Below are positions 56,054 through 64,000 of a stretch of 64,000 nucleotides of DNA, in pieces. The stretch covers positions 124,001 through 188,000 of the forward strand of contig NZ_JAGEPF010000004.1 in NCBI RefSeq assembly GCF_017573465.1, given 5' to 3'. Made by a program: the position numbers and the translations under genes. Within the stretch, counting starts at the first letter, position 1. Each line of letters starts with the position of its first letter. The notes beneath the pieces are model-generated. The model worked only from the letters and a program-made list of their open reading frames with translations, was not told the DNA's origin and ran no database searches. The DNA is from Actinomadura violacea. GTDB lineage: Bacteria > Actinomycetota > Actinomycetes > Streptosporangiales > Streptosporangiaceae.

Positions 56054-57289
56054 ATGACGGCCGTCCGCGGCATGCCCCCACCGGTTCAGCGCACCCACGT
56101 TCGCCGTCTCGGGAGTCTCGCCTTGCCACTCGCCGTCTACGTCCTCGGGCTCGCCGTGTTCGCCCAGGGCACCTCGGAATTCATGCTGTCGGGCCTGCTG
56201 CCCGGCATCGCCGCCGGCCTGCACGTCTCCGTGCCCGCCGCCGGGCTGCTCACCTCCGCCTTCGCCGTCGGCATGGCGGTGGGCGCACCGGCCATGTCGC
56301 TGCTCGCCCGCCGCTGGCCGCGCCGCCGCGCCCTGCTCGGCTTCCTGTCCGCCTTCGTCGCCGCCCACGTGGCCGGCGCCGTCACCACCAGCTACGCCGT
56401 GCTGCTCGCCACCCGTGTCGCCGCCGCGCTCGCCAACGCCGGCTTCTGGGCGGTCGCGCTCGCCGCCGCCGTCGCGCTCGTCCCGCCGGACGCCCGGGCC
56501 CGCGCCACGTCCATCGTGGTCGGCGGCGTCACCGTCGCCTGCGTCGCGGGCGTCCCCGCCGGCGCGCTGCTCGGCGGCCACCTCGGGTGGCGGTCGGCGT
56601 TCTGGGCGGTCGCCCTGGTGTCGCTGCCCGCGCTGGCCGCCATCGCCCGGACGATCCCCGACGACCGCTCCCCCGCCACGAGCGCGGCCGGCGAGCTGCG
56701 CGTCCTGGCCTCCCGCCCGCTGCTGGTGACCCTCGCGATGAACGCGCTGTTCCAGGGCGCGACGTTCTGCACCTTCACCTACCTCGCGCCGCTCGCGACG
56801 CACGTCACCGGCCTCGCCGACGCCTGGGTGCCCGCACTGCTCGCGCTGTTCGGGCTCGGCTCCTTCGCCGGCGTGACGATCGGCGGCCGGATCGCCGACG
56901 CCCGCCCGTCCGCCCTGATCGCGGGCGGGATGACCGCGCTCGCCGCCGGCTGGGCGGCCCTCGCCCTCACCGCCGGCTCCCCCGCCGCCGCGGTGCCGCT
57001 CGTGTTCGTCCAGGGCATGCTCGCGTTCGGCACCGGCCCCGCGCTGATCGCCCGCGTCCTGCGGCTGGCCGGGGACGCGCCGACGCTGGCCGGCGGACTC
57101 ACCACCGCCGCGTTCAACGCCGGCGCGACGGCCGGCCCGTGGCTCGGCGGCCTCGTGATCGGGGCGGGCCTCGGCTACCGCTCCCCCGCCTGGGTGAGCG
57201 CGCTGCTCATGGCCGCGGCGCTCGGCACGGCGGCGTTCGCGCTGCGGCTCAGGTCTGGTTCTGCAGCGACGCCTTCGCCGACCCGGTGA
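56054..57289 (+). CDS. MFS transporter, chloramphenicol-resistance (CmlR/Cmx)-like drug exporter
   Basis: 411 residues with twelve predicted helices. The first reads LAVYVLGLAVFAQGTSEFMLSGLLPGIA, the opening of DHA1 exporters of the Cmx/CmlR/AraJ type, and LLARRWPRRRALLG is the MFS loop 2-3 motif. It likely exports a drug or metabolite by proton antiport. The start is uncertain: ATG 56054 or 56072, with no clear ribosome site. The last 41 bp overlap the convergent lipase gene. Confidence 0.85.
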   Translation: MTAVRGMPPPVQRTHVRRLGSLALPLAVYVLGLAVFAQGTSEFMLSGLLPGIAAGLHVSVPAAGLLTSAFAVGMAVGAPAMSLLARRWPRRRALLGFLSAFVAAHVAGAVTTSYAVLLATRVAAALANAGFWAVALAAAVALVPPDARARATSIVVGGVTVACVAGVPAGALLGGHLGWRSAFWAVALVSLPALAAIARTIPDDRSPATSAAGELRVLASRPLLVTLAMNALFQGATFCTFTYLAPLATHVTGLADAWVPALLALFGLGSFAGVTIGGRIADARPSALIAGGMTALAAGWAALALTAGSPAAAVPLVFVQGMLAFGTGPALIARVLRLAGDAPTLAGGLTTAAFNAGATAGPWLGGLVIGAGLGYRSPAWVSALLMAAALGTAAFALRLRSGSAATPSPTR

Positions 57290-58064
57290 GCGCGGGCAGG
57301 TAGCCCAGCCGGTGCCCCTTGGCGGTCGGGTGGTAGCTGGAGCCGATCGGGATCGTCACCGCGTGCAGCCAGTCGTCGCCGGAGCACAGCTCGTGCCCGG
57401 CGAACTCGTCGCGGACGTCCGACCAGGTGAATCCGGCCCGCCCGGCCGCCGCCTTGACGGTGCCGTCGAGCACGTCCGCCGCGCCGTTGAGGGCCGTCCG
57501 CTTGGCGTTGCTCAGGCCCACGCACACGCTCACGATCTTGTAGAGGTGCGGGTACCCGAGCACCACGACCCGCGCGCCCGGCGCCTTGGCCCGGATCTTG
57601 CCGTACAGCGAGTCGAGCCTGCCGGGCAGCGTGTTCTTCATGAAGCCCTCCGCCGACGCCACCGCGCTCTCGCACGTCGACGCCGAGTGCAGCACGCACG
57701 TCTGCATCACGTCGCTGAACCCGGCGTCGTTCCCGCCGACGGTCATGCTGACCAGCGTCGTCGCCGAGCTCAGCGCGCCGAGCTGGCCCGACGCCACCGT
57801 CGCGGTCGTCGCGCCCGAGCACGCGACGAACTTGAACGAACTCGTCGTGTGGGCCGCGGCCCACAGCTCCGCATAGGCGTTCTTGCTGCGGTTGCACGAC
57901 CCGCTCGCGGGGTCGTAGTCCCCCGCTCCGGTGCCGGACGAGTACGAGTCGCCGAGGGCGACGTAGTTCGTCCCGGCCGCCGAGGCGGACCCGGACCAGC
58001 TGATCATTCCGGCGGCGAAGGCCACCGCACCGAAAGCGGCGACACAGGGGCGGGAGAGACGCAT
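57249..58064 (-). CDS. Secreted SGNH-family lipase/esterase
   Basis: 271 residues. A signal peptide (cleavage near SASAAG) is followed by SGNH blocks: block I VALGDSYSSG (Ser40), Gly in FVACSGATT, Asn in MTVGGNDAG, and the C-terminal His in SSYHPTAKGH. Six Cys could form three disulphides, as in Streptomyces SGNH lipases. It hydrolyses esters outside the cell. GGAG lies 6 nt before the ATG at 58064, and CATAAT (58089-58094, minus strand) is a good -10. Confidence 0.92.
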   Translation of the reverse strand: MRLSRPCVAAFGAVAFAAGMISWSGSASAAGTNYVALGDSYSSGTGAGDYDPASGSCNRSKNAYAELWAAAHTTSSFKFVACSGATTATVASGQLGALSSATTLVSMTVGGNDAGFSDVMQTCVLHSASTCESAVASAEGFMKNTLPGRLDSLYGKIRAKAPGARVVVLGYPHLYKIVSVCVGLSNAKRTALNGAADVLDGTVKAAAGRAGFTWSDVRDEFAGHELCSGDDWLHAVTIPIGSSYHPTAKGHRLGYLPALTGSAKASLQNQT

Positions 58065-58423
58065 CTGCACTCCGGAGCGACGTACCGAATTATGTCCCCC
58101 ACCACATACCCGCCCGACCATTCCCCCAAGCCCCGACCTGATCAACTTTCTTTTGTCACATTCCGCCATTGAAATGGCGGACGGCAGGGCATCACCGCAT
58201 TCGCGACAAACGTGGCAACCCACCGGTCACACGAGCAACACGAGCACCGGCGGCGCCCCCCTGCGGCCGCTCCCGCGATGCGCCTCCGCTTCGGACGTAC
58301 CGCACCCCCCATTTCTCCCGAGCCAGAAAAAGGCGAAACACGAAACATCGCCATTCCCCTTGCACGCCCGCCGCCGCGAACGCACTCTTGCTCCCGATGA
58401 CTCCCGCTGTTCGGATGGACGGC
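58065..58423. promoter_or_regulatory. 359-bp divergent region with a CCGCCATT dyad
   Basis: Separates the lipase from the HTH regulator. A perfect dyad CCGCCATT-GA-AATGGCGG (58163-58180) lies mid-region next to an AT-rich run (CTTTCTTTTGTCACATT). It is a candidate operator for the HTH regulator or a short terminator. Elsewhere only the lipase -10 near 58090 is visible, and no gene. Confidence 0.45.
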
Positions 58424-59731
58424 ATGACGGTTCGCGCGAACGAGGGTCCGGCGGATTTCGGGAAAGAACTTCGGAGAAGGCGGCTCGCGGCGGGCATGTC
58501 GCTCGCTCGACTCGCCGGCCGCGTGCATTACAGCAAGGGGCACCTGAGCCTGGTCGAGCGCGGCGTCCGGGCGCCGGCCCGCGACCTCGCCCGGCTCTGC
58601 GACACCGAACTGCGCGCGGGCGGCGCCCTCGCCGCGCTCGCGGGCGGCCCCGCCACGCCCGGGCCCGGGCTCGGGGAAGCGAAAGGCGCAGACCAGGAAG
58701 CGGAGGTGTGGCTGATGCGGCTGTCCGCAGACGGACCGAGCTGGTTCCAGCCCGTGAGCCGGCGGCAGGCGGTGGCCGCCGGCGCCGCGTCGATCGCGGG
58801 GATCGGCATCGGGCGCGCCGGACCCGCGGCCGCCGACGACACCACGCTGCCGGAGCTGTACCGCTCGATGCTCGCGCAGTACCGGCGGCTCGGCCAGGCC
58901 GTCGCGCCCGGGCTCGTCCTGCCCGTCCTCATCGCACAGACCCACACGCTCCGCGAACTGGCGACGCACGCCGGCCCGCGCACGCGCGCCGAACTGCTGC
59001 GGCTGGCCTCGCGCTACGCCGAGTACGTCGGCTGGCTCGTCCAGGAGACCGGCAACGACGAGTCCGCCCTCTGGTGGACCCGGCACGCCGTCGAGCTCGC
59101 CACCGCCGGCGGCGACCGAGAACTCACCGCGTACGGGCTGGTGCGCAACGCCCAGGTCACCCTCTACCGCGACGACGCCCGCAGCACGATCGACCTCGCC
59201 AAGCGAGCACAGGCCGGGCCGGTCTCGCCGCGCGTCCTCGGGCTCGCCGCGCAACGGGAGGCCCAAGGCCACGCCCTCGCCGGCGACCACGCCGCCTGCA
59301 TGCGCTGCCTCGACCGGGCCCATGACCTGCTCGCCGCAGCGGCGCGCGAGCACGACGCCCCGGTCCTCGGCACCACCAACGTGGCCGACCCCGCCGAGAT
59401 GGGACGCGGCTGGTGCCTCCACGAGCTAGGACGCCCCCAGGCCGCCGCCGAAATCCTCGACGCCCAGCTCGCCCGCGTACCCGCCGACGCCGTCAGGACC
59501 CGCATCCGCTACGGCATGCGGCGAACGCTGGCCGTGGCGGCATCCGGCGAGATCGACCGCGCCTGCGAGCAGACCCGCGAACTCCTCGGCGGGGCGACCA
59601 CCGTCGCCTCCGCCACCATCGCCACGGACCTGCGCAAACTCGCGCGCACGCTGGCGCGCCACCCGGGAAGCCGGGCCGTGCGCGAGCTTGCTCCCGAACT
59701 CGGAACGGCCTTGCGGAACACGAGCCCATAG
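58424..59731 (+). CDS. XRE-type HTH regulator with TPR-like helical domain
   Basis: 435 residues. The HTH is FGKELRRRRLAAGMSLARLAGRVHYSKGHLSLVERGVRAP (about 12-51). An unusual Arg-Arg plus hydrophobic Ala/Gly stretch (RRQAVAAGAASIAGIGIG, about 105-122) resembles a Tat-like or membrane segment in the middle of the protein. The C-terminal ~280 residues are TPR-like (DESALWWTRHAVELATAGGDRELTAYGLVRNAQVTLY). Such proteins are abundant in Actinomadura and Streptomyces, often beside effector genes. Start choice is uncertain (58397 and 58415 are in frame). It is 13 bp ahead of the TIR gene and probably controls that operon. Confidence 0.85.
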   Translation: MTVRANEGPADFGKELRRRRLAAGMSLARLAGRVHYSKGHLSLVERGVRAPARDLARLCDTELRAGGALAALAGGPATPGPGLGEAKGADQEAEVWLMRLSADGPSWFQPVSRRQAVAAGAASIAGIGIGRAGPAAADDTTLPELYRSMLAQYRRLGQAVAPGLVLPVLIAQTHTLRELATHAGPRTRAELLRLASRYAEYVGWLVQETGNDESALWWTRHAVELATAGGDRELTAYGLVRNAQVTLYRDDARSTIDLAKRAQAGPVSPRVLGLAAQREAQGHALAGDHAACMRCLDRAHDLLAAAAREHDAPVLGTTNVADPAEMGRGWCLHELGRPQAAAEILDAQLARVPADAVRTRIRYGMRRTLAVAASGEIDRACEQTRELLGGATTVASATIATDLRKLARTLARHPGSRAVRELAPELGTALRNTSP

Positions 59732-59744
59732 AAAGGGACGGGAC

Positions 59745-60476
59745 ATGCACGAGGTGTTCATCAACTACCGCACGGGGGACGGCGACGAGGCCGCGTTCGC
59801 GATCGAGCGGGAACTGTCCCGCCGCTTCGGCGACAATGCGGTCTTCCGCGCGTCGAAGTCCATCCCGCCCGGCGGAAACTTCCCGGAGGAACTGCTCCGC
59901 GCCGTCCAGAACTGCAGCGTCCTGCTCGCCGTCATAGGGCCGGACTGGCACACCGACCCTCGTCTCGGGGACGACCGCGACTGGGTGCGGCGCGAGATCC
60001 TGGAGGCGTACGCCGGCGCGACGATGGTCATTCCCGTGCTCAAAGGCAGGACCACCGAGCGGCTTCGCGCCGACCTGCTGCCCCCGGAGCTCCGCCGCCT
60101 CGCCGACGCGCAGTCGCTCCGCCTGGACGTCCGGGACGGCGAATCCGGCCTCGCCCGCATCGCGGAGGTCGTCGCGAACGCGGTACCGGCGCTGAGGGAA
60201 GCGGCCACATCCGGCTCGACCGGGAACGACACGGTGCGCAACACGTCTTCCGACGTGTCCGGAACCGTCGTCCAGGCGCGCGACGTCTCCGGCGCCGTCG
60301 GCAACTCCGGCCCCGTGATCCGCGACGTCCACGGACCCGTCCATGCCGGCTCGGGCGACATGAACAACTACTCCCACACCTTCTCCGGCGACGGCGCCAC
60401 TTACGTCCAGGGCGACCATCACGGCGACATCTCCCATCGCTTCGGCGGAAAGAGCGACGACGGAGCCGAACGATGA
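59745..60476 (+). CDS. TIR-domain effector with amyloid-signalling-like C-terminal tail
   Basis: 243 residues. Residues 1-130 are a TIR domain: VFINYRTGDGDEAAFAIERELSRRFG, FRASKSIPPGGNFPEEL, CSVLLAVIGPDW, and W80-V-R-R-E84, the usual place of the NADase glutamate. Residues 160-235 are low-complexity Gly/Val/Asn/Asp, with VSGTVVQARDVSGAVG (171-186) and HGPVHAGSGDMNN (196-208). These look like the short amyloid-forming motifs (BASS/RHIM-like) linking bacterial NLR-type sensors to effectors. The next protein carries a matching motif at its N-terminus. AAAGGGACGGG precedes the ATG; the stop overlaps the next ATG by 4 bp. NAD degradation on activation is inferred. Confidence 0.84.
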   Translation: MHEVFINYRTGDGDEAAFAIERELSRRFGDNAVFRASKSIPPGGNFPEELLRAVQNCSVLLAVIGPDWHTDPRLGDDRDWVRREILEAYAGATMVIPVLKGRTTERLRADLLPPELRRLADAQSLRLDVRDGESGLARIAEVVANAVPALREAATSGSTGNDTVRNTSSDVSGTVVQARDVSGAVGNSGPVIRDVHGPVHAGSGDMNNYSHTFSGDGATYVQGDHHGDISHRFGGKSDDGAER

Positions 60477-62404
60477 CCACATCCACCGGCCCCTATGTGT
60501 TCGGCAGCCGCGGGCCCGTGAACGCGGGCCCAGGAGACCAGAACAACACCTTCAACAGCATCGTCCTCGAAGACGCGAACGGACGGTCGCCTCGACAGGA
60601 GGCCGCCGACCAGCTGCGATGGCTCTGGCGGCGTTTCGTCGAGCCGCCCGGTTTCGGGGCGGCGGCCGACGCGCTGCGGCGCAACGGCACCGTCTTCCTC
60701 GACGGTGAACCGGGAAGCGGGAGGTTCGCGGCGGCGAAGATGCTGCTGTGGAGTCCCGAGCACGCCGGCCGGGCGCTTCACGAGATCGTGCTGCAGGAGC
60801 AGCGCGGCGACTGCCTGGACCTCGATCATGTCGGCGACGACGACCATGTCTGGCTCGACCTGTCCGCCGCCGACCCGGACGTCTGGATCAAGGTGCACGG
60901 CGAGTTGTCCGGTCTGCGGAGCCGCGCCTGGGCGCGGGGCGCCCGTCTCGCGGTCATCCTGCCTCATGCGGGCACCCCGGCGCGGCGGGCCCTGGACCTG
61001 CGGTCCGATCTCGGTCGGTTCCGCGTGCGGATCGGCCGTCCCGGCGACAGGGAGGTCCTGTTGCGCCACCTGCGGTCGGAAGGCGTCCCCGTCCCCCGCC
61101 CGCTTCCGCCGATCCCCTACCTGGACGCCGGGCTCTCCGTCGACCGGATAGCGCGTTACGCCCGCCTGATCGCCGAGGCGTACGCGGACGCCCGGGACGG
61201 TGAATTCGCCGTCTGGTGCCGGGTCGCGTACCAAGCGCTCGCCGGGTGGCGAGACCAGGTGGCCGAACGCATCGACGACCTGAAGGGAGGGAAGCGGCGA
61301 GCGTTCCTCCTCGTGACGGCGATGCTTCACGGCGCCCACGCCGAGGTCGTGCACCACGCCGCCGCCGCTTTCCTGCGGACGGTACGGGCGGCGCCCGCCG
61401 AGGACCCGGCGCTCGAGGACGCCACGCTTCATCGGCGGCTCCACGAAATCCACGCGACACTCGACGATTCCGGGCACGTGCGTTTCGTCGATCTGGACTA
61501 CGACGCGGCGGTCCGAGCGCATTTCTGGACCCACATGCCCGGACTCCAGCAGTACTTGTGGGAGTGGGTGGCCGAGACCGTCCCGCAGCCCGGCCTCTCC
61601 GGCATCGAGCGCAGTGACCTGGTCGACCGTTTCGCCGAACTGTGCCTCAATGACCGGCACCGCGAAGCGCTCATGAACCTGCTGGAGACATGGACGGCAA
61701 CACCGCCATCGAAACCCCGCATCGAGGCCGCGGCACGGATCCTCCAACGTGGTTTGCGGGACCGCCGCCACGGCCGCTTCTTCCGCCGGAAGATCTACGA
61801 CTGGGCGCAACGAAGTGGCCTTCCGGAATGCCTCGCCACAGTGCTCGTCGTCGCCTGCCGCGACGAGATGGCGGTCGGCCACCCCGACGAGGCGATCGTC
61901 CGCCTGCATCACATGGCGCGGCGTGAGCAGGGCACGAGGGCTCGCGACGCCCTCGCCGGCCTCGTCCGCGATGACCCGCGGCTCCTGCGCCGCATGCTCG
62001 ATCGGCTCGCGATGCCGAGCACGGACGAACAAAGGCGGGTCTCCGACGCACGGATCTTCCTCGCGCTCGCCGACCCGGCGCTGCTCATCGATCCTGGTGC
62101 TTGCAGTCGTCCGCTCCTGGCCGAGGCGGCCGTCCAGGAGCGGTTGGCCGACGGGTGGAGTCGCGCCCTCGGCTGCCTCACCGAGGGCGAGTGGGCGCCG
62201 TCCGCGCGCGACTGGCTGCGCAACGCCGCCGCTGACGAGCGGTGCCGGGACCTGCTGCTCGACCTTCTCCTCGCGGGATGCGCGCACCGTCCGCGCGTCC
62301 TCGCCCGCATGTACACGCTGGCGCGGGAGGCCGCGCCGCGCACCGACCTGGAGGATCTCGTGCTCCGCAAGATCAGGACGGGCAGGAGGGCCGAATCCGC
62401 ATGA
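60473..62404 (+). CDS. STAND-like protein with degenerate P-loop and N-terminal amyloid-type motif
   Basis: 643 residues. Residues 6-27 carry GSRGPVNAGPGDQNN, matching the TIR protein's HGPVHAGSGDMNN. A P-loop-like region follows: VFLDGEPGSGRFAAAKML, where the Walker A lysine is Arg84, and a Walker B-like HVWLDL with Asp119. The remaining ~450 residues are mostly helical, HEAT/TPR-like, with no family I recognise. It reads as an inactive or atypical STAND/NLR sensor that could nucleate the TIR effector. It overlaps tir by 4 bp and the membrane-protein gene by 4 bp, so all three are coupled. Confidence 0.78.
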   Translation: MTTSTGPYVFGSRGPVNAGPGDQNNTFNSIVLEDANGRSPRQEAADQLRWLWRRFVEPPGFGAAADALRRNGTVFLDGEPGSGRFAAAKMLLWSPEHAGRALHEIVLQEQRGDCLDLDHVGDDDHVWLDLSAADPDVWIKVHGELSGLRSRAWARGARLAVILPHAGTPARRALDLRSDLGRFRVRIGRPGDREVLLRHLRSEGVPVPRPLPPIPYLDAGLSVDRIARYARLIAEAYADARDGEFAVWCRVAYQALAGWRDQVAERIDDLKGGKRRAFLLVTAMLHGAHAEVVHHAAAAFLRTVRAAPAEDPALEDATLHRRLHEIHATLDDSGHVRFVDLDYDAAVRAHFWTHMPGLQQYLWEWVAETVPQPGLSGIERSDLVDRFAELCLNDRHREALMNLLETWTATPPSKPRIEAAARILQRGLRDRRHGRFFRRKIYDWAQRSGLPECLATVLVVACRDEMAVGHPDEAIVRLHHMARREQGTRARDALAGLVRDDPRLLRRMLDRLAMPSTDEQRRVSDARIFLALADPALLIDPGACSRPLLAEAAVQERLADGWSRALGCLTEGEWAPSARDWLRNAAADERCRDLLLDLLLAGCAHRPRVLARMYTLAREAAPRTDLEDLVLRKIRTGRRAESA

Positions 62405-63417
62405 GCGAGTTCGAGGGGGCGGGCCCCTTGCACACAGGCCGCGTCCTTCCGGTGTTCTTCCCGCTGCTGATCGGCGGGTTGCTGCTGGCCATGCTGGTGC
62501 TGCTGGCGCCGGCGTTCGTCTGGGCGCCCGTCCTCGCGGTCGCGGCGCTCGGCGGGCTCGCGTTCCTCTTCCGCCGGACGTTCCGTCCCGCGCCGCCACG
62601 AGAGTTCGGGTACGTGCCGGACGCCGCACCCTCCACGGAGGTGGGCCGCATCACCGAGGTGCGCCTCCCGAGCAGCCGCCCGGACTACTTCTTCGTCTTC
62701 TCCGCGAACGTGGTGTGGCGGCGCGGGGACGTCCTCGAGGAGCACCCGGCGGTGAACCTCGACGCGCTCGCGCGGAACGCGATCGTCCGGCGCGCCCACG
62801 ACATCGTCCGGCTGTGGGATCCCGAGCACCTCTCGCTGGTAGCGCACGAGCTGGGCGGCGCGCTGGCGGAGATGCAGGCGGACGCGACCGGCCGCGTCCG
62901 CGCGATGGCCCAGGCGGTGAAACTCTCGCTGCCCGAGGACGACCGGAAGCGGCTCGATGAACTCGCCACGGTGCGCAAGACGGAGGCCGTCTGGGAGCAC
63001 GAGCGCAAGCAGGAGCAGAGCCGGCGGCGCTACCTCGGCGAGGACGCCCTGAAGGACCAGGGCAGCGCCGTAGTGTGGTGGCTCGCCCGCAACGACGGAG
63101 CGCTGGACGGCACCGTCGACCGCATCGAGGCACTCAAGCATCTGGCCGACGCCGCGAACAACCTGCAACCGCCGCCCGGCCCCGAGCGGTCCGCCGCCGA
63201 CCACTTCGGCGCGATGCTCGACCGCCTCGGCCTGTCCGCGGACGACCCGCAGCGCAACCTCCTCGCCCGCGAGGTCGCCGACGCGATCGCGCACAACGGC
63301 CACCCCGGCGTCGCCGACGAGATCAAGGACCGCTTCGACCCGCCCCGTACCGCAGACGGCCCGGACGCACCGGATCCGGCGTCCGAATCCCGGCCGCCAC
63401 CGGGGGACGGCCACTGA
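62401..63417 (+). CDS. Membrane-anchored SPFH/Band7-like protein of the TIR operon
   Basis: 338 residues. Two adjacent N-terminal helices (about 16-57) precede a cytoplasmic region with strands (YFFVFSANVVWRRGDV) and long amphipathic helices (DPEHLSLVAHELGGALAEM; DDRKRLDELATVRKTEAVWEHERKQEQSRRRYLG), a layout like SPFH/stomatin-type proteins. The tail (about 315-338) is Pro/Asp-rich. It could scaffold the TIR/STAND-like proteins at the membrane. Family call is tentative; linkage to the operon is direct (ATGA overlap). Confidence 0.72.
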   Translation: MSEFEGAGPLHTGRVLPVFFPLLIGGLLLAMLVLLAPAFVWAPVLAVAALGGLAFLFRRTFRPAPPREFGYVPDAAPSTEVGRITEVRLPSSRPDYFFVFSANVVWRRGDVLEEHPAVNLDALARNAIVRRAHDIVRLWDPEHLSLVAHELGGALAEMQADATGRVRAMAQAVKLSLPEDDRKRLDELATVRKTEAVWEHERKQEQSRRRYLGEDALKDQGSAVVWWLARNDGALDGTVDRIEALKHLADAANNLQPPPGPERSAADHFGAMLDRLGLSADDPQRNLLAREVADAIAHNGHPGVADEIKDRFDPPRTADGPDAPDPASESRPPPGDGH

Positions 63418-63605
63418 CCGTCCGGTACAGGCCGCGGCGGCGCGAAGGCCGTCGCGGCCTCGGTCCGAGCCGGTGCCACCGCCCCGTAAACGAGAGCACG
63501 AGCCGAACCGTCCCACTCATCGGCGGCGCCGCCGCCCCTTCCCGTACAACTGAAGAGAGGCCGGGTACGCGTGTCCGAGGGAGCCGACCGCACGGGCGGG
63601 GCCGC

Positions 63606-64000
63606 ATGACCCGCAGCAAGCCGCTGACCTCCAGAGATCCGGAACGGATCGGCGAACACAGCCTCCTCGGGCGGCTCGGCGAGGGCGGGCAAGGCGTCGT
63701 CTACCTCGCCGAAGACCCGTCCGGCAGGCAGGTCGCGCTGAAGGTCCTGCACGACCGCGGCGGCTCGCGGGACGGATTCCTCAGGGAGACATCGGCGGCC
63801 CGCAAGGTGGCGCCGTTCTGCACCGCCGAGATCCTGCACGTCGGTGAGGACGACGACCTGCCCTACGTCGTCACCGAACTCATCGACGGCCCCTCACTGC
63901 GCGAACTGGTGGACGAGAAGGGCCCGCAGGACGGCCCCGCCCTCTACCGCCTCGCGATCGGCACGGCGACGGCGCTCGCGGCCATCCACCAGGCCGGCGT
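63606..64000 (+). CDS. Serine/threonine protein kinase, truncated by window end
   Basis: The first 131 residues are visible. It is a Hanks-type kinase: Gly-rich loop LGRLGEGGQGVVYLAE, ATP lysine in QVALKVLH, a short alpha-C region and hinge YVVTELIDGPSLRELV. The catalytic HRD and DFG motifs lie beyond the window. Gly-rich sequence precedes the ATG. It starts 188 bp after the membrane-protein gene, in a gap holding a GGCGGCGCCGCC palindrome (63520-63531). It may belong to the same system or be independent. Confidence 0.88.
   Translation, partial: MTRSKPLTSRDPERIGEHSLLGRLGEGGQGVVYLAEDPSGRQVALKVLHDRGGSRDGFLRETSAARKVAPFCTAEILHVGEDDDLPYVVTELIDGPSLRELVDEKGPQDGPALYRLAIGTATALAAIHQAG

Overview
The window is about 73-75% GC with strong third-position GC bias, frequent GTG/TTG starts, Gly/Ala/Arg-rich proteins and many 4-bp stop/start overlaps. 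With the gene content (F420-type PPOX enzyme, CGNR regulator, MCE protein, zinc-binding anti-sigma, many TetR regulators) this points to the chromosome of a filamentous or soil actinomycete. An Actinomadura-like member of the Streptosporangiales is my best guess, but genus cannot be fixed from sequence alone. I see no rRNA, tRNA, CRISPR array, insertion sequence or phage genes.

Left third (1-17417): an L-rhamnose utilisation regulon around a LacI-type regulator. Leftward from 11815 run the ABC sugar importer (rhaT, rhaP, rhaQ, rhaS), mutarotase rhaM, isomerase rhaI, bifunctional aldolase/dehydrogenase rhaEW, and two secreted GH78-like alpha-L-rhamnosidases, the second cut by the window edge. 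Rightward run lacI, lutA, lutB, lutC and rhaB, each overlapping the next by 4 bp. Together they release rhamnose outside the cell, import it, convert it to DHAP plus L-lactaldehyde, oxidise that to L-lactate in the aldolase fusion, and carry lactate to pyruvate with LutABC. Two LacI-like operators lie in the divergent promoter region.

Middle (17636-50000): a large LuxR-type ATPase regulator; an alpha/beta hydrolase with a Cys nucleophile elbow followed by a GMC oxidoreductase with an extra C-terminal domain; SRPBCC, PHP/CehA, CGNR-regulator, methyltransferase, SDR and PPOX genes; a nucleotide-cyclase-like protein; an ECF sigma/anti-sigma pair; a TetR-controlled ABC exporter; HrpB helicase; a NERD-like membrane protein; small membrane proteins; a GAF-domain regulator; threonine aldolase; a thiolase-like protein; and an amidohydrolase with an APC transporter. 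Two near-identical 64-bp hairpin elements fill two convergent intergenic gaps (36008 and 46690).

Right end (50119-64000): TetR and an orphan MCE protein, an MpaB/DUF2236 protein, a CqsA-like alpha-oxoamine synthase behind an activator-type promoter with 22-bp-period repeats, a TIGR03086 protein, an amidohydrolase, an MFS exporter and a secreted SGNH lipase. The last 6 kb is the most unusual part: an HTH/TPR-like regulator, a TIR-domain protein with a Gly/Val/Asn-rich amyloid-signalling-like tail, a degenerate STAND-like P-loop protein whose N-terminus carries the same motif, a membrane-anchored protein, and the start of a Ser/Thr kinase. It reads as a candidate defence or programmed-death system.
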